Source of the DNA: Furfurilactobacillus curtus | Lineage (GTDB): Bacteria > Bacillota > Bacilli > Lactobacillales > Lactobacillaceae | Direction of reading: 5' to 3' | DNA: 64,000 nt | Assembly: GCF_045862785.1 (NCBI RefSeq) | Contig: NZ_BQXO01000004.1 | Coordinates: 1 to 64,000, forward strand | In this document: positions 54,432 to 63,156 of the stretch, piece by piece | Numbering within the stretch: the stretch's first letter is position 1 | Layout: each line of letters starts with the position of its first letter | Translations under genes and position numbers: made by a program | Notes under the pieces: model-generated | Told to the model about the DNA's origin: nothing | The model's database searches: none | What the model saw: only the letters and a program-made list of their open reading frames with translations

Positions 54432-55670
54432 TTAATGATTCCCAAACAATTTTCGCCACATTTGCGTCACCCAACTAGCCTGTCCAACCTTTTGCTCAGA
54501 GACGACTTCAACTTGCGGATGACCATCTACAAATTGTGCACTGGCAGTTGTTAACGTTGTCCAGCCAATCGTCTGATCAGCTCGCAACGGTAATAAGCGA
54601 GATGACTTCACGTGTAATTTTCCAGTCACCACCGGTTGTGGATGTCGCCGAGCTACAAAAAACGTCGGTTGATGTCGATATTGCGTGCGCACTTGACCAA
54701 GAGACGTGTTTGCTTGTTGCAAATAAACAACTGGACCCCGTTTACCCGAACGAACTGGTCTTAACTTAGCGGCCACTTGATCCAACATGTGGATGGTTTC
54801 ATCAAAACGAGTGTGTTGGTCACGATAGCCACCGCTTCCCAAAACCACTGTAATGACCCGCCGCCCAGCTAGTCTGGTTTCCCCGACGAAGTTTCCACCA
54901 ATTGACGGAGAGGAGCCCGTTTTGACCCCCGTAAAGGTGTACTTACCACTTCGATGTTTCGTCAGTAGATTAGTGTTCACAATAGAATATGGTTCCCCAT
55001 TGACCCCAGTGGTCGTCAACTGAGCGCGTCTAGTAATGTCACGAACTGCCGGATAATCCTCCAGCAAGTGGCGGCTGACCACCGCTAGCTCAGTGACTGA
55101 TAGTTTATTTTCTGCTGTATCCGGTTGCTTTGGATCACGTAGCTCCCCCATATCACCATTCCGCAATCCGGCTGGCGAAACAAGCCTCGGCGAATGAATC
55201 CCCCAGCGCCTTAGCAAGCGGGTCATGGCACTATTGGTGGCTGGTACACTGCCCGTCACCGCCTCCCCTAATGCCACTGCCGCTGCATTTCCGGACGGTA
55301 GTAGCGCATCAGCTAATAACTCCGCAATTGTATACTGGCGGCCTGCACTCAATGGCACATTCGTTAACTCTGGTGAAGTGCTCAACTGGGCAACTTTGGG
55401 ATCAATCGGAACTTTCTCCTGTAAGGACAATGTTTTATTAGCAATCTTCTGTTCAACCAAGTAGACCACCAATAATTTTGAAATGGAAGCAATCGGTAAT
55501 CGTTCGTTTCGATCCTTGGCGGCCAAAATCTGTCCTGTTTGCTCATCAATCACGATTGCAGCTCGACTATTAATCGTTGGATCCATTACTGCCGCCCGCC
55601 CTGTTTGCCCCCCTAGCAAGAGGGTCATCACGATAGCGCCGACAATAAGGCTACCTGTCCACTGTTTCAT
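54432..55670 (-). CDS. Serine-type D-Ala-D-Ala carboxypeptidase (low-mass PBP)
   Basis: 412 residues. Trims the terminal D-Ala of peptidoglycan stem peptides outside the cell. Signal peptide (LIVGAIVMTLLLGGQTGRAA), then the penicillin-binding triad: ASISKL (SxxK), PSGNAAA (SGN) and VKTGSSP (KTG). C-terminal beta domain as in PBP5, but without a clear amphipathic anchor helix. ATG at 55670 overlaps the stop of the upstream gene (TGATG). Confidence 0.93.
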   Translation of the reverse strand: MKQWTGSLIVGAIVMTLLLGGQTGRAAVMDPTINSRAAIVIDEQTGQILAAKDRNERLPIASISKLLVVYLVEQKIANKTLSLQEKVPIDPKVAQLSTSPELTNVPLSAGRQYTIAELLADALLPSGNAAAVALGEAVTGSVPATNSAMTRLLRRWGIHSPRLVSPAGLRNGDMGELRDPKQPDTAENKLSVTELAVVSRHLLEDYPAVRDITRRAQLTTTGVNGEPYSIVNTNLLTKHRSGKYTFTGVKTGSSPSIGGNFVGETRLAGRRVITVVLGSGGYRDQHTRFDETIHMLDQVAAKLRPVRSGKRGPVVYLQQANTSLGQVRTQYRHQPTFFVARRHPQPVVTGKLHVKSSRLLPLRADQTIGWTTLTTASAQFVDGHPQVEVVSEQKVGQASWVTQMWRKLFGNH

Positions 55671-56101
55671 CAATCCATTGTCAGCCCAAATTTAAGGCGC
55701 TGCTCCGGCGTCAATCGCCAAACTAAGTAGTGTTCCAAAAGCCGCACGTCAGTCGCCAAGTGCTCCGGACTACAAATTCGTTCATATTGACCACGCAAGT
55801 CGCTCTCTAAAAGATCGTATAGTGGAACCAATCGTGGCCCAATCGCAACTAGAATTTTGAGTCGATTAACATCCCGCGCATTTTCTGGTTTAACACCAAT
55901 TTTAATTTGCACATCAAAGCTACGAAAAGCAACAAAATCTGCGCTGGCCCAGCCAGACACGACAGAAAAATCCGGCAAAACCGTCTGCGAGTCACCAAAT
56001 TGATGAGTCACTGCATCAAGAATCATTGTTTGAGCTTGATCGATCGTCATCGCCTGGTTAGTACTAGCTTCTGTTGAACTTTTTTTACCAAAAATTGCCA
56101 T
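55670..56101 (-). CDS. Hypothetical 143-residue protein
   Basis: Not recognised with confidence. Soluble; starts AIFGKKSSTEAST, then a alpha/beta domain with SGWASADFVAFRSFDVQIKI and a C-terminal helical part (HLATDVRLLEHYLVWRLTPEQ). Sits between a degenerate lysozyme-like gene and the carboxypeptidase, coupled to the latter by a stop-start overlap. The start is the ATG at 56101 behind GGGTGAT. Confidence 0.65.
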   Translation of the reverse strand: MAIFGKKSSTEASTNQAMTIDQAQTMILDAVTHQFGDSQTVLPDFSVVSGWASADFVAFRSFDVQIKIGVKPENARDVNRLKILVAIGPRLVPLYDLLESDLRGQYERICSPEHLATDVRLLEHYLVWRLTPEQRLKFGLTMD

Positions 56102-56138
56102 AGGATCACCCACATTCACTTTGTTGATTAAGTTTATC

Positions 56139-56921
56139 TCAATTCTCAGTAGCTAGCGTTTCAAACATTTTCTTGCTGCCATTATAGACCATTAAGTTCA
56201 AGGATTGCCGGGAACCATCCACGATAATTGAACCGCTATCATCATAACTAATAAAATCAATATTAGACTGATAATGCTGTTTTAGCGGCTCATCGGTCAA
56301 GGTTAACATTCGCCATGTTCTACTTTTATCCAGCTTAGTCGCTTGTTGAGGCGCAATCCATAAACCAACTGGTTGGTCAGTCTGCTGTTGCAATTGAACC
56401 TGCATCGTAGTCAATCGTTGCGTTGTCTTTTTAAGAACTGCCGAATCACTGAGATCACCGATACCCTCTGGCACAACGATCATGATCGGCAACGTTCCTG
56501 TCGAGTGCCCCACTTGTTGATGAAAATACCGAACCTGACTCATAATCGTGCTGTTGGGGCTATAAGTCAGATAAACGCCAATTTTCAAGGAACTGCCGAT
56601 ACTACGTTGATAATTGTCCGCAAAATCATCATCCGTATAGCGATTTCCAACGGTTGTCTTTAAGTAAATAAATTGCAAACCGGTTTTGGATAGGGCTTGA
56701 AAATCAATGAATCCCGCATCTTGATCAATTGCCACACCTGTTACTGGATATTTTTTTAACACAATCTGATGACGCAAATGCCACCAATGCACACCCCCAA
56801 AGCCAGCTGTCATAATCCCCACGATCGCGATTACGATCGCTAGCCAAGCCCACCATTTAGGGCGTCGACGTTTATGTTGCCGCCGGTTCAGACGACTCAG
56901 AACTGATTGCGGTTCAGCCAT
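56139..56921 (-). CDS. Membrane-anchored GH25-fold protein lacking catalytic residues
   Basis: 260 residues. Cytosolic basic tail (NRRQHKRRRPKWW), one helix (AWLAIVIAIVGIMTAGFGG), then an outside domain with the GH25 lysozyme pattern: GVAIDQDAGFIDFQALSKTGLQFIYLKTTVG, RYTDDDFADNY, IGVYLTYS. Active GH25 enzymes have GIDVS, a KATEG-like motif and a DxE pair; here these read GVAID, KTTVG and VPE, so hydrolysis is doubtful. It may bind wall glycan instead. The start is the ATG at 56921. Confidence 0.75.
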   Translation of the reverse strand: MAEPQSVLSRLNRRQHKRRRPKWWAWLAIVIAIVGIMTAGFGGVHWWHLRHQIVLKKYPVTGVAIDQDAGFIDFQALSKTGLQFIYLKTTVGNRYTDDDFADNYQRSIGSSLKIGVYLTYSPNSTIMSQVRYFHQQVGHSTGTLPIMIVVPEGIGDLSDSAVLKKTTQRLTTMQVQLQQQTDQPVGLWIAPQQATKLDKSRTWRMLTLTDEPLKQHYQSNIDFISYDDSGSIIVDGSRQSLNLMVYNGSKKMFETLATEN

Positions 56922-56987
56922 CAAACCATCACCACCCTATCCATCACCTAGCTTCGATCATTTTGCCCATTAAGACCTTCATGTTCA

Positions 56988-57836
56988 TTATTCTCGGGAA
57001 ACTTCCATTGCATGCCGAATATCCTTGAGCAAGCCCTCGCCACTTTCCGTCTTGGCTCCTTTAGCGCCGACCAATGTGAATAGACTATCCACAATTGTCA
57101 GCTGGGCAATTAATGAACTCATTGATTCGCTACGGTAGTTAACTTCCTCAGCCACCGATTGAAAGACAATGTCACAACGTTTAGCTAACGGTGAAGCAGG
57201 GTAACTCGTAATGGCGATCATTGGAACTTGATTATGCTTTAACTGATCAGCCACCATCAAAGTGTCATGATTTCGTCCTGAATGAGAGATGAGAATAGCA
57301 ACATCTTGTGAACCTAAATTAACGGCCTGCATCAACTGAATATCCACGTCAGGATGAAATTGTGCGTGCACCGTGGTTCGCAAAAACTTGTGATAGCCAT
57401 CTAAAGCCACAATTGAAGAACCGCCAAAGCCAAAAAAGCTTAGACTCTTAGCTTCAGTAATCAATTCAATCGCGGCGTTTAAATCGGCCTCTTTTAACAA
57501 AGAACGCGTCGCATCTAAGGCGTTCTCAGCCCCCTGAAATACCTTGTCGACCACCACGTTGGGTTGATCATTCTCCTCGATCTCACTGAAAAAGCTATCT
57601 GTCTGACGCTCCACTCGACCAAAGCCCAGACTAAATTCGCGAAATGAGTGCCACCCGATCCGTTTGACAAAACGGCTTACGGTCGCAGTAGACACCTTCA
57701 CACTGGCCGCTAACTCTTGAATGGTTTTCTCACTAGCGGTTGTCGGATTAGCTAAAATATAATCGGCAATTTTTTTATCCGCTCCCGTGAGGTGCTGATA
57801 ATTAGCCCGAATTGTGCTAACACTTGTTCGTGCGAT
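56988..57836 (-). CDS. RpiR/MurR family regulator of gluconate genes, apparent ATC start
   Basis: About 282 residues, the usual RpiR length. N-terminal HTH_6 domain (RANYQHLTGADKKIADYI, then ELAASVKVSTATVSRFVKR) and C-terminal SIS sugar-phosphate domain (FFGFGGSSIVALD, ILISHSGRNHDTL). Likely senses 6-phosphogluconate and controls the divergent gntK and gntP genes. A GTG at 57701 would cut off half the HTH; between the in-frame stop at 57853 and 57701 there is no ATG, GTG or TTG. AAGGGGAG at 57852-57845 sits eight bases before ATC (57836), with another ATC at 57839. Confidence 0.85.
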   Translation of the reverse strand: MARTSVSTIRANYQHLTGADKKIADYILANPTTASEKTIQELAASVKVSTATVSRFVKRIGWHSFREFSLGFGRVERQTDSFFSEIEENDQPNVVVDKVFQGAENALDATRSLLKEADLNAAIELITEAKSLSFFGFGGSSIVALDGYHKFLRTTVHAQFHPDVDIQLMQAVNLGSQDVAILISHSGRNHDTLMVADQLKHNQVPMIAITSYPASPLAKRCDIVFQSVAEEVNYRSESMSSLIAQLTIVDSLFTLVGAKGAKTESGEGLLKDIRHAMEVSRE

Positions 57837-57855
57837 GATCCTCGCTCCCCTTCAT

Positions 57856-57890
57856 GAAAATTATTTTATTCTATAATGTAAAAAATTTTC
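57856..57890. promoter_or_regulatory. Candidate operator pair upstream of the RpiR gene
   Basis: GAAAATTATTTTA (57856-57868) and GTAAAAAATTTTC (57878-57890) each match GAAAA-N3-TTTTC with one mismatch; centres are 22 bases apart, two helical turns. The same 13-base pattern occurs exactly upstream of both gntP genes. Confidence 0.5.
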
Positions 57891-57946
57891 TAAATTTATT
57901 ATGCCGTATTCAGACCAAATTTGCACGCAATTTAGCAACGGTCTTC

Positions 57947-58078
57947 ATGGATAAAAACGAGTATTAACAAGAAATCACGAGCGCTTTGGACCCCGAACAG
58001 GCTGCTTGGTTGGACGCCGCCACCAGTTCCATTGAAGGTGAGTACGTTTTCGTAAAGTCAATTCAACCAGTCTTTTAA
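57947..58078 (+). pseudogene. Possible remnant of a small gene
   Basis: Frame MDKNEY-stop-QEITSALDPEQAAWLDAATS...VFVKSIQPVF-stop. After the early TAA at codon 7 the remaining 36 codons look protein-like (balanced acidic/hydrophobic pattern, no further stops until 58076). No known family recognised and no strong ribosome site. Could also be chance. Confidence 0.35.
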
Positions 58079-58155
58079 TGCATTCCAACTCGCTTCGTAT
58101 TCATCGCTGAATATGCAAACTCGCGATAGCCAGCATCGGATTTGACCTATTTTGG

Positions 58156-58184
58156 TTGTGAATGAACGCCTTTTCACCTATACT
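58156..58184 (+). promoter_or_regulatory. Promoter of gntK
   Basis: -35 TTGTGA (58156-58161), 17-base spacer, -10 TATACT (58179-58184), 97 bases ahead of the gntK ATG. An imperfect inverted repeat GTGAA / TTCAC covers the spacer. A weak cre-like TGATACCGGTTTGA is at 58229. Confidence 0.6.
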
Positions 58185-58280
58185 GGTGTCCGTAGATTCA
58201 TCAATCAAGCACGTGAGCAACTCAGCTATGATACCGGTTTGAGTTTTATCGCATGTCTACTAAAAAAGGAGCATTTCACT

Positions 58281-59834
58281 ATGGATTATATGGTCGGAAT
58301 GGATATTGGAACGACCAGCACCAAGGCCGTTTTATACGACCTGGATGGTAACGTCTTGGCCTACACCAACAAACTATACTCGTTATACCGGGATGCCACG
58401 GGAATGGCCGAAGAAGACCCTGAGGAAATCCTTGAAGCTGTCGTTAACGGCTTACAAGAAATTTTACGCAAGGCTGACCTTAAAAATGGTAAACTCCACG
58501 GAGTTTCATTCTCGAGCGCAAACCAAAGTTTGATCGCTCTAGACAAAGATCACAAGCCGTTAACTCGGGTGATTACTTGGGCTGATACTCGGGCCACGAA
58601 ATATGCGGATCAGTTAAAAGCCGATGGTTCCGGTAAGACTTTATATGAACACACCGGAACGCCAATCCACCCGATGTCTTTACTCAGCAAGTTACTTTGG
58701 CTTAAGAATGAAAAGGCCGATATCTACAATCAGGCAGCTTACTACTGTGGCATTAAGGAATATATTTTCTATCGTTTACTCGGCGTTTGGCAAATGGATA
58801 TTTCCGTAGCCAGTGGAACTGGGATCTTTAATATCTTCAACCTAGCGTGGGACAAAGACGCCTTGGCTTTGACCGGTGTTAATGAAGCGCAGTTGCCAAA
58901 AATTGTCGATGGTTACGCGCAGTCGACAGGTATGCGCGAAGAATACGCCAAGGTAATTGGCTATCCTAAAGATGTTCCCTTTATTCAAGGGGCTTTTGAT
59001 GGTGCGTTATCTAATTTAGGCGTTAACGCCATTGAAAAAGGCGTCGTCGCCGTCACTATCGGAACTTCGGGTGCTGTTCGCGTGGTTACTGATCACCCGG
59101 TTATTGATCCCAAAGGCCGTGTGTTCTGTTATGCATTGACCAAGGATTTATGGGTAGTCGGCGGACCGGTTAATAACGGTGGTGTCGTCTTCCGTTGGGC
59201 CCGTGATAACCTGTTTGATGCGGAAAAGAGTACGGCGGCCTTACTACAAGAGGACTCTTACGACCTGCTAACTGACATTGCCAAGCGGGTCCCTGCTGGA
59301 TCCAATGGCTTACTGTTCCACCCCTTCTTGGGTGGTGAACGCGCACCAATCTGGGACGCCGACGCACGTGGTTCATTCTTTGGATTGACGCAAATGCACA
59401 CCCGCGCGCACATGATTCGCGCCGTGTTAGAAGGTATTGTCTACAACTTATACACAGTGCTGCTCGCCTTGGAAGAGGTTGTTGGTGAACCCAAGTCAAT
59501 TATGGCCACTGGTGGTTTTGCCCGTTCAGAGCTCTGGCGTCAGATGTTATCTGATATTTTTGAGCAACCAGTCACAATCCCAGAATCCTTTGAATCCTCA
59601 TGTCTAGGTGCCGCTGTTGTCGGCATGAAGTCACTAGGCCTGATCGATGATCTTTCAGAAGTTAAACGTTTTGTCGGCGAAACGCACACGTACCAACCAA
59701 ATCCAGAAAACTTTGAAGTTTACCGTGAATTGGTACCGATTTATATCCGCTTAAGTCGTCAGCTGCAAACGGAATACACAAATATTGCGAACTTCCAAAA
59801 GAAACACGCTCAAGCCGGTGAAACGACTGACTAA
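58281..59834 (+). CDS. gntK: Gluconokinase (FGGY family)
   Basis: 517 residues. Phosphorylates gluconate to 6-phosphogluconate, feeding the pentose phosphate or phosphoketolase route. N-terminal phosphate loop VGMDIGTTSTKAVLYD, SFSSANQSL, VITWADTRA, and the second domain with QGAFDGALSNLGVNAI and ATGGFARSELWRQ. Length and motifs fit GntK-type FGGY kinases. The start is the ATG at 58281 after AAAAGGAG; the frame continues upstream to 58152 across the promoter. Confidence 0.92.
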   Translation: MDYMVGMDIGTTSTKAVLYDLDGNVLAYTNKLYSLYRDATGMAEEDPEEILEAVVNGLQEILRKADLKNGKLHGVSFSSANQSLIALDKDHKPLTRVITWADTRATKYADQLKADGSGKTLYEHTGTPIHPMSLLSKLLWLKNEKADIYNQAAYYCGIKEYIFYRLLGVWQMDISVASGTGIFNIFNLAWDKDALALTGVNEAQLPKIVDGYAQSTGMREEYAKVIGYPKDVPFIQGAFDGALSNLGVNAIEKGVVAVTIGTSGAVRVVTDHPVIDPKGRVFCYALTKDLWVVGGPVNNGGVVFRWARDNLFDAEKSTAALLQEDSYDLLTDIAKRVPAGSNGLLFHPFLGGERAPIWDADARGSFFGLTQMHTRAHMIRAVLEGIVYNLYTVLLALEEVVGEPKSIMATGGFARSELWRQMLSDIFEQPVTIPESFESSCLGAAVVGMKSLGLIDDLSEVKRFVGETHTYQPNPENFEVYRELVPIYIRLSRQLQTEYTNIANFQKKHAQAGETTD

Positions 59835-59852
59835 TCCAAGTAATTATTAAAA

Positions 59853-59884
59853 GATCTCACCAAAAAACGGTGAGGTCTTTTTTG
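59853..59884 (+). terminator. Terminator of gntK
   Basis: Stem AGATCTCACC / GGTGAGGTCT followed by six T. Because of it, gntP is probably expressed from its own promoter. Confidence 0.82.
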
Positions 59885-59958
59885 ATTAAAAAAAGAGTGA
59901 TCATCTCAAAAAAACGACTGATTACAGCGATCATCTTGATGTAAGTTAAATTCATTAA

Positions 59959-59971
59959 GAAAATTTTTTTC
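59959..59971 (+). promoter_or_regulatory. Candidate RpiR operator upstream of the first gntP
   Basis: GAAAATTTTTTTC followed by GCTA; matches the palindrome GAAAA-N3-TTTTC exactly. A cre-like TGTAAGTGCTTTCT lies downstream at 60069-60082. The rest of 59885-60158 holds no gene. Confidence 0.5.
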
Positions 59972-60158
59972 GCTATTCGCATGGTTCAACCCTTATGCAA
60001 TCCCTGATTAATCACATTTGTGAAAGCAGCTTTGAACACCGTTTTGAAAAATTTATTCACTTTGCGAATGTAAGTGCTTTCTTATTTGTCGTTTTTTTGG
60101 TATCGTTTTCAGGTAAGTTATTCATTATTCATTTTTTCTTTGGAAGGAGCTATACATC

Positions 60159-61526
60159 ATGTCAGGAGTTATGCCTTTTGTGGTGTTGTTCTTGGGAATT
60201 GCCCTTTTGTTAGTTCTCATTATTCGTTTCAAGATCAACACCTTCCTCGCATTAGTCATTACCGCCGTGTTAGTCGCCCTTGGTTTAGGAATGCCTATGG
60301 ACAAGATTGCCCTCTCGGTTCAAAACGGGATCGGCAGCCAACTCGGTGAATTATCAATCGTCTTCGGTTTTGGGGCGATGCTAGGTCGTTTGGTCGCCGA
60401 CGCCGGCGGTGCTTATCGAATTGCGACCACGTTGATTCAACGATTCGGTAAAAAAAGGTTGCAGTTGGCCATCGTGCTAGCTTCCTTTATTATCGGGATC
60501 GCTTTATTCTTCGAAGTTGGAATGGTTCTGTTAATTCCAATCGTCTTTGCCATTGCTGTCGAAGCAGAAGTGCCGATCCTATACCTAGGGATTCCAATGG
60601 CAACTGCTTTGTCTGTGACTCACGGTTTCTTGCCGCCACATCCAGCCCCCGTTGCTATTTCAGCAGCACTTCACGCTAACGCCGGTCGGGTTCTCTTATT
60701 TGGGATTATTATTGCCATTCCCGCCGTTTACATTGCCGGTCCAGTATTTACCCGGCTAGCTGAACGTTATGCGCCTTCAGCATTTAAACGCAAAGGTAAT
60801 CTATCTTCGTTTGGTGAAATCAAGGAATTTAAGTTAGAGGATACGCCAAGCTTTGGCTCATCCGTCTTGACCTCTCTTTTCCCTGTTATCTTCATGGCAA
60901 TCACCACGATCTACCAATTAATTTTTACGAATGGCGAATTGCCAAAGCATCCAAGTAATTTAGATCAATTTATTGCTTTTATTGGTAGTCCAAGTATTGC
61001 CATGGTCCTATCGCTTATTTTTGCTATGTGGGCTATGGGTTGGCGTCGTCAACGCTCCACTAAAGACATTATGACCTCGATGGAAAATGCCGTAAAATCC
61101 ATTGCCATGCTACTGCTGGTTATTGGTGGGGGTGGTGCGTTTAAACAAGTCCTTATTGATGGGGGCGTTGGTAAAGCCGTTGCCACCATGTTTATCCACA
61201 CCAACTTCAGTCCGTTATTATTGGGTTGGTTAGTCGCCGTTATTTTGCGGATCGCTCTTGGCTCTGCAACCGTCGCTGCCCTAACTGCTGCTGGTATCGT
61301 AGCTCCGTTAATGGCTCAAGCCGGTGTTGATCCGGCCTTAATGGTTATTGCCATCGGTTCTGGTTCACTAGCTGCTTCCCACGTCAACGATGCTGGCTTC
61401 TGGATGTTCTCTGAATACTTTGATCTATCTGTTAAACAGACGTTAAGTATTTGGACAGTGCTTGAAACAATTATTTCGATCGTCGGGATAATCGGCGTCT
61501 TGTTGCTTAACATGGTTTTTCATTAA
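60159..61526 (+). CDS. gntP: Gluconate:H+ symporter GntP (first copy)
   Basis: 455 residues, about 13 helices, GntP family. Takes up gluconate with protons. Conserved VFGFGAMLGRLVADAGGAYRIA, THGFLPPHPAPVAIS, and the C-terminal SLAASHVNDAGFWMFSEYFDLS. ATG at 60159 after GGAAGGAG. About 70% of residues match the next gene by eye. Confidence 0.92.
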   Translation: MSGVMPFVVLFLGIALLLVLIIRFKINTFLALVITAVLVALGLGMPMDKIALSVQNGIGSQLGELSIVFGFGAMLGRLVADAGGAYRIATTLIQRFGKKRLQLAIVLASFIIGIALFFEVGMVLLIPIVFAIAVEAEVPILYLGIPMATALSVTHGFLPPHPAPVAISAALHANAGRVLLFGIIIAIPAVYIAGPVFTRLAERYAPSAFKRKGNLSSFGEIKEFKLEDTPSFGSSVLTSLFPVIFMAITTIYQLIFTNGELPKHPSNLDQFIAFIGSPSIAMVLSLIFAMWAMGWRRQRSTKDIMTSMENAVKSIAMLLLVIGGGGAFKQVLIDGGVGKAVATMFIHTNFSPLLLGWLVAVILRIALGSATVAALTAAGIVAPLMAQAGVDPALMVIAIGSGSLAASHVNDAGFWMFSEYFDLSVKQTLSIWTVLETIISIVGIIGVLLLNMVFH

Positions 61527-61547
61527 AATTAATTTCATTTATAATAC

Positions 61548-61584
61548 AAAAAAGCGTTGCCTCCCAGGTGGGGACAACGTTTTT
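61548..61584 (+). terminator. Terminator of the first gntP
   Basis: Imperfect stem with CGTTG / CAACG at its base and CTCC / GGGG above, followed by five T. Confidence 0.72.
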
Positions 61585-61612
61585 GTATTCACTATCAAAT
61601 GAGTTAAAAGCT

Positions 61613-61625
61613 GAAAAAAGTTTTC
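61613..61625 (+). promoter_or_regulatory. Candidate RpiR operator upstream of the second gntP
   Basis: GAAAAAAGTTTTC followed by GCTA; same arms and same trailing GCTA as the site before the first gntP. Confidence 0.5.
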
Positions 61626-61713
61626 GCTAAACTGTGTTACTTCGTTTTCAAGACGAGTAGAATGGTGTGGTCGTTTTATTTCACCAAATGAATTTGAGAG
61701 GAAAGTCTTGCTT

Positions 61714-63072
61714 ATGTCACCATTCATTGTTTTGATTCTCGGCATTGCTTTATTGCTAGTGCTTATTATTCAGTTCAAGTTGAACACCTTTGTCTCCTTA
61801 ATTGTGACATCGATCTTAGTAGCCTTGGGGCTCGGCATGAACCCCGCTGCCATTGCAACGTCCATTAAGAACGGAATTGGAAGTTCGTTAGGCGAGCTAG
61901 CGATCGTCTTTGGTTTTGGCGCCATGATCGGTCGGTTAGTCTCAGATTCGGGGGGTTCTTATCGCATCGCGAAGACACTGATCAGTGCGTTTGGTAAGAA
62001 ACGATTGCAATTAGCGATCGTAATCGCTTCATTCATCATTGGAATGTCTCTGTTCTTCGAAGTCGGCTTGGTTTTGTTGACCCCCATTGTCTTCGCTGTT
62101 GCCTTAGAAGCAGAAGTACCATTCTTATACCTTGGTCTGTCAATGGCAGCTGCCTTATCGGCAACACAAGGTTTCTTACCACCCCAACCAGCCCCCACTG
62201 CTGTGTCGACAGCCCTCGGTGCAAACACCGGGATGGTCTTGTTACTTGGTATTATTGTTGCGATTCCTTGTGTGATCATCGCCGGGCCTGTCTTTACCCG
62301 GATCATGCAACGCCTTCAACCAGACGTCTTTGTCATCAAAAAGGAATTACCAGCTTTTGGTGAGGTGAAGGAATACAAGCTTAATGAAACACCTAGTTTC
62401 GGCTTAGCAGCCTTGACTTCCCTCTTCCCAGTTATCTTCATGGCTATTTCAACCATTTATACCATGACCGTATTACATGGTGTCAAACCGGTTCATCCCC
62501 ATGGATTTGCCTCGATTATGATCATGCTCGGTGATCCAGTCATTGCGATGGTCATTTCCCTATTATTTGCAATTTGGTCCATGGGCTTTCATCGTAGTCG
62601 GACAATGAAACAAATTAGTGGCACGATTGAAGATGCCATCAAGTCGATTGCGATGTTACTGATGGTGATTGGCGGTGGTGCAGCCTTCAAACAGGTCCTC
62701 ATTGATGGTGGTGTCGGCAAAGCCGTGCAGCAGCTAATGGCTCATTCTAGTCTTTCACCGCTCTTATTGGGCTGGTTGATTGCGGTAATCTTGCGGGTTG
62801 CGCTAGGATCTGCAACAGTCGCTGGAATGACAGCCGCTGGTCTAGTCGTACCACTCATGCACGCGGCAGGTGCTGATCCAGCTTTGATGGCACTCGCCAT
62901 TGGCGCCGGCTCACTAGCCGCCTCCCACGTCAACGATGCTGGTTTTTGGATGTTCTCCGAATACTTCGATCTTTCTGTGAAACAGACATTAAGTATCTGG
63001 ACGGTCTTAGAAACAATTATTTCAGTAGTCGGTTTGTTAATGGTTTTATTGTTGAACATCGTGTTACATTAA
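61714..63072 (+). CDS. gntP: Gluconate:H+ symporter GntP (second copy)
   Basis: 452 residues, paralogue of the upstream permease, with VFGFGAMIGRLVSDSGGSYRIA, TQGFLPPQPAPTAVS and the same C-terminal SLAASHVNDAGFWMFSEYFDLS. The start is the ATG at 61714, which aligns with the first copy; a TTG at 61708 is an alternative behind the same AGAGGAAAG. Differences lie mainly in the middle loops, so substrate preference or affinity may differ. Confidence 0.9.
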   Translation: MSPFIVLILGIALLLVLIIQFKLNTFVSLIVTSILVALGLGMNPAAIATSIKNGIGSSLGELAIVFGFGAMIGRLVSDSGGSYRIAKTLISAFGKKRLQLAIVIASFIIGMSLFFEVGLVLLTPIVFAVALEAEVPFLYLGLSMAAALSATQGFLPPQPAPTAVSTALGANTGMVLLLGIIVAIPCVIIAGPVFTRIMQRLQPDVFVIKKELPAFGEVKEYKLNETPSFGLAALTSLFPVIFMAISTIYTMTVLHGVKPVHPHGFASIMIMLGDPVIAMVISLLFAIWSMGFHRSRTMKQISGTIEDAIKSIAMLLMVIGGGAAFKQVLIDGGVGKAVQQLMAHSSLSPLLLGWLIAVILRVALGSATVAGMTAAGLVVPLMHAAGADPALMALAIGAGSLAASHVNDAGFWMFSEYFDLSVKQTLSIWTVLETIISVVGLLMVLLLNIVLH

Positions 63073-63084
63073 TAATTCATAATC

Positions 63085-63128
63085 AAAAAAGATCAGCTCG
63101 ATTTCAAAATCGAACTGATCTTTTTTTT
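63085..63128 (+). terminator. Terminator of the second gntP
   Basis: Arms GATCAGCTCGATTT / AAATCGAACTGATC with flanking A and T runs; can also serve the convergent DUF2207 gene. Confidence 0.87.
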
Positions 63129-63156
63129 CGGGCGTCTTCATCCTTGTACTTAGCCA

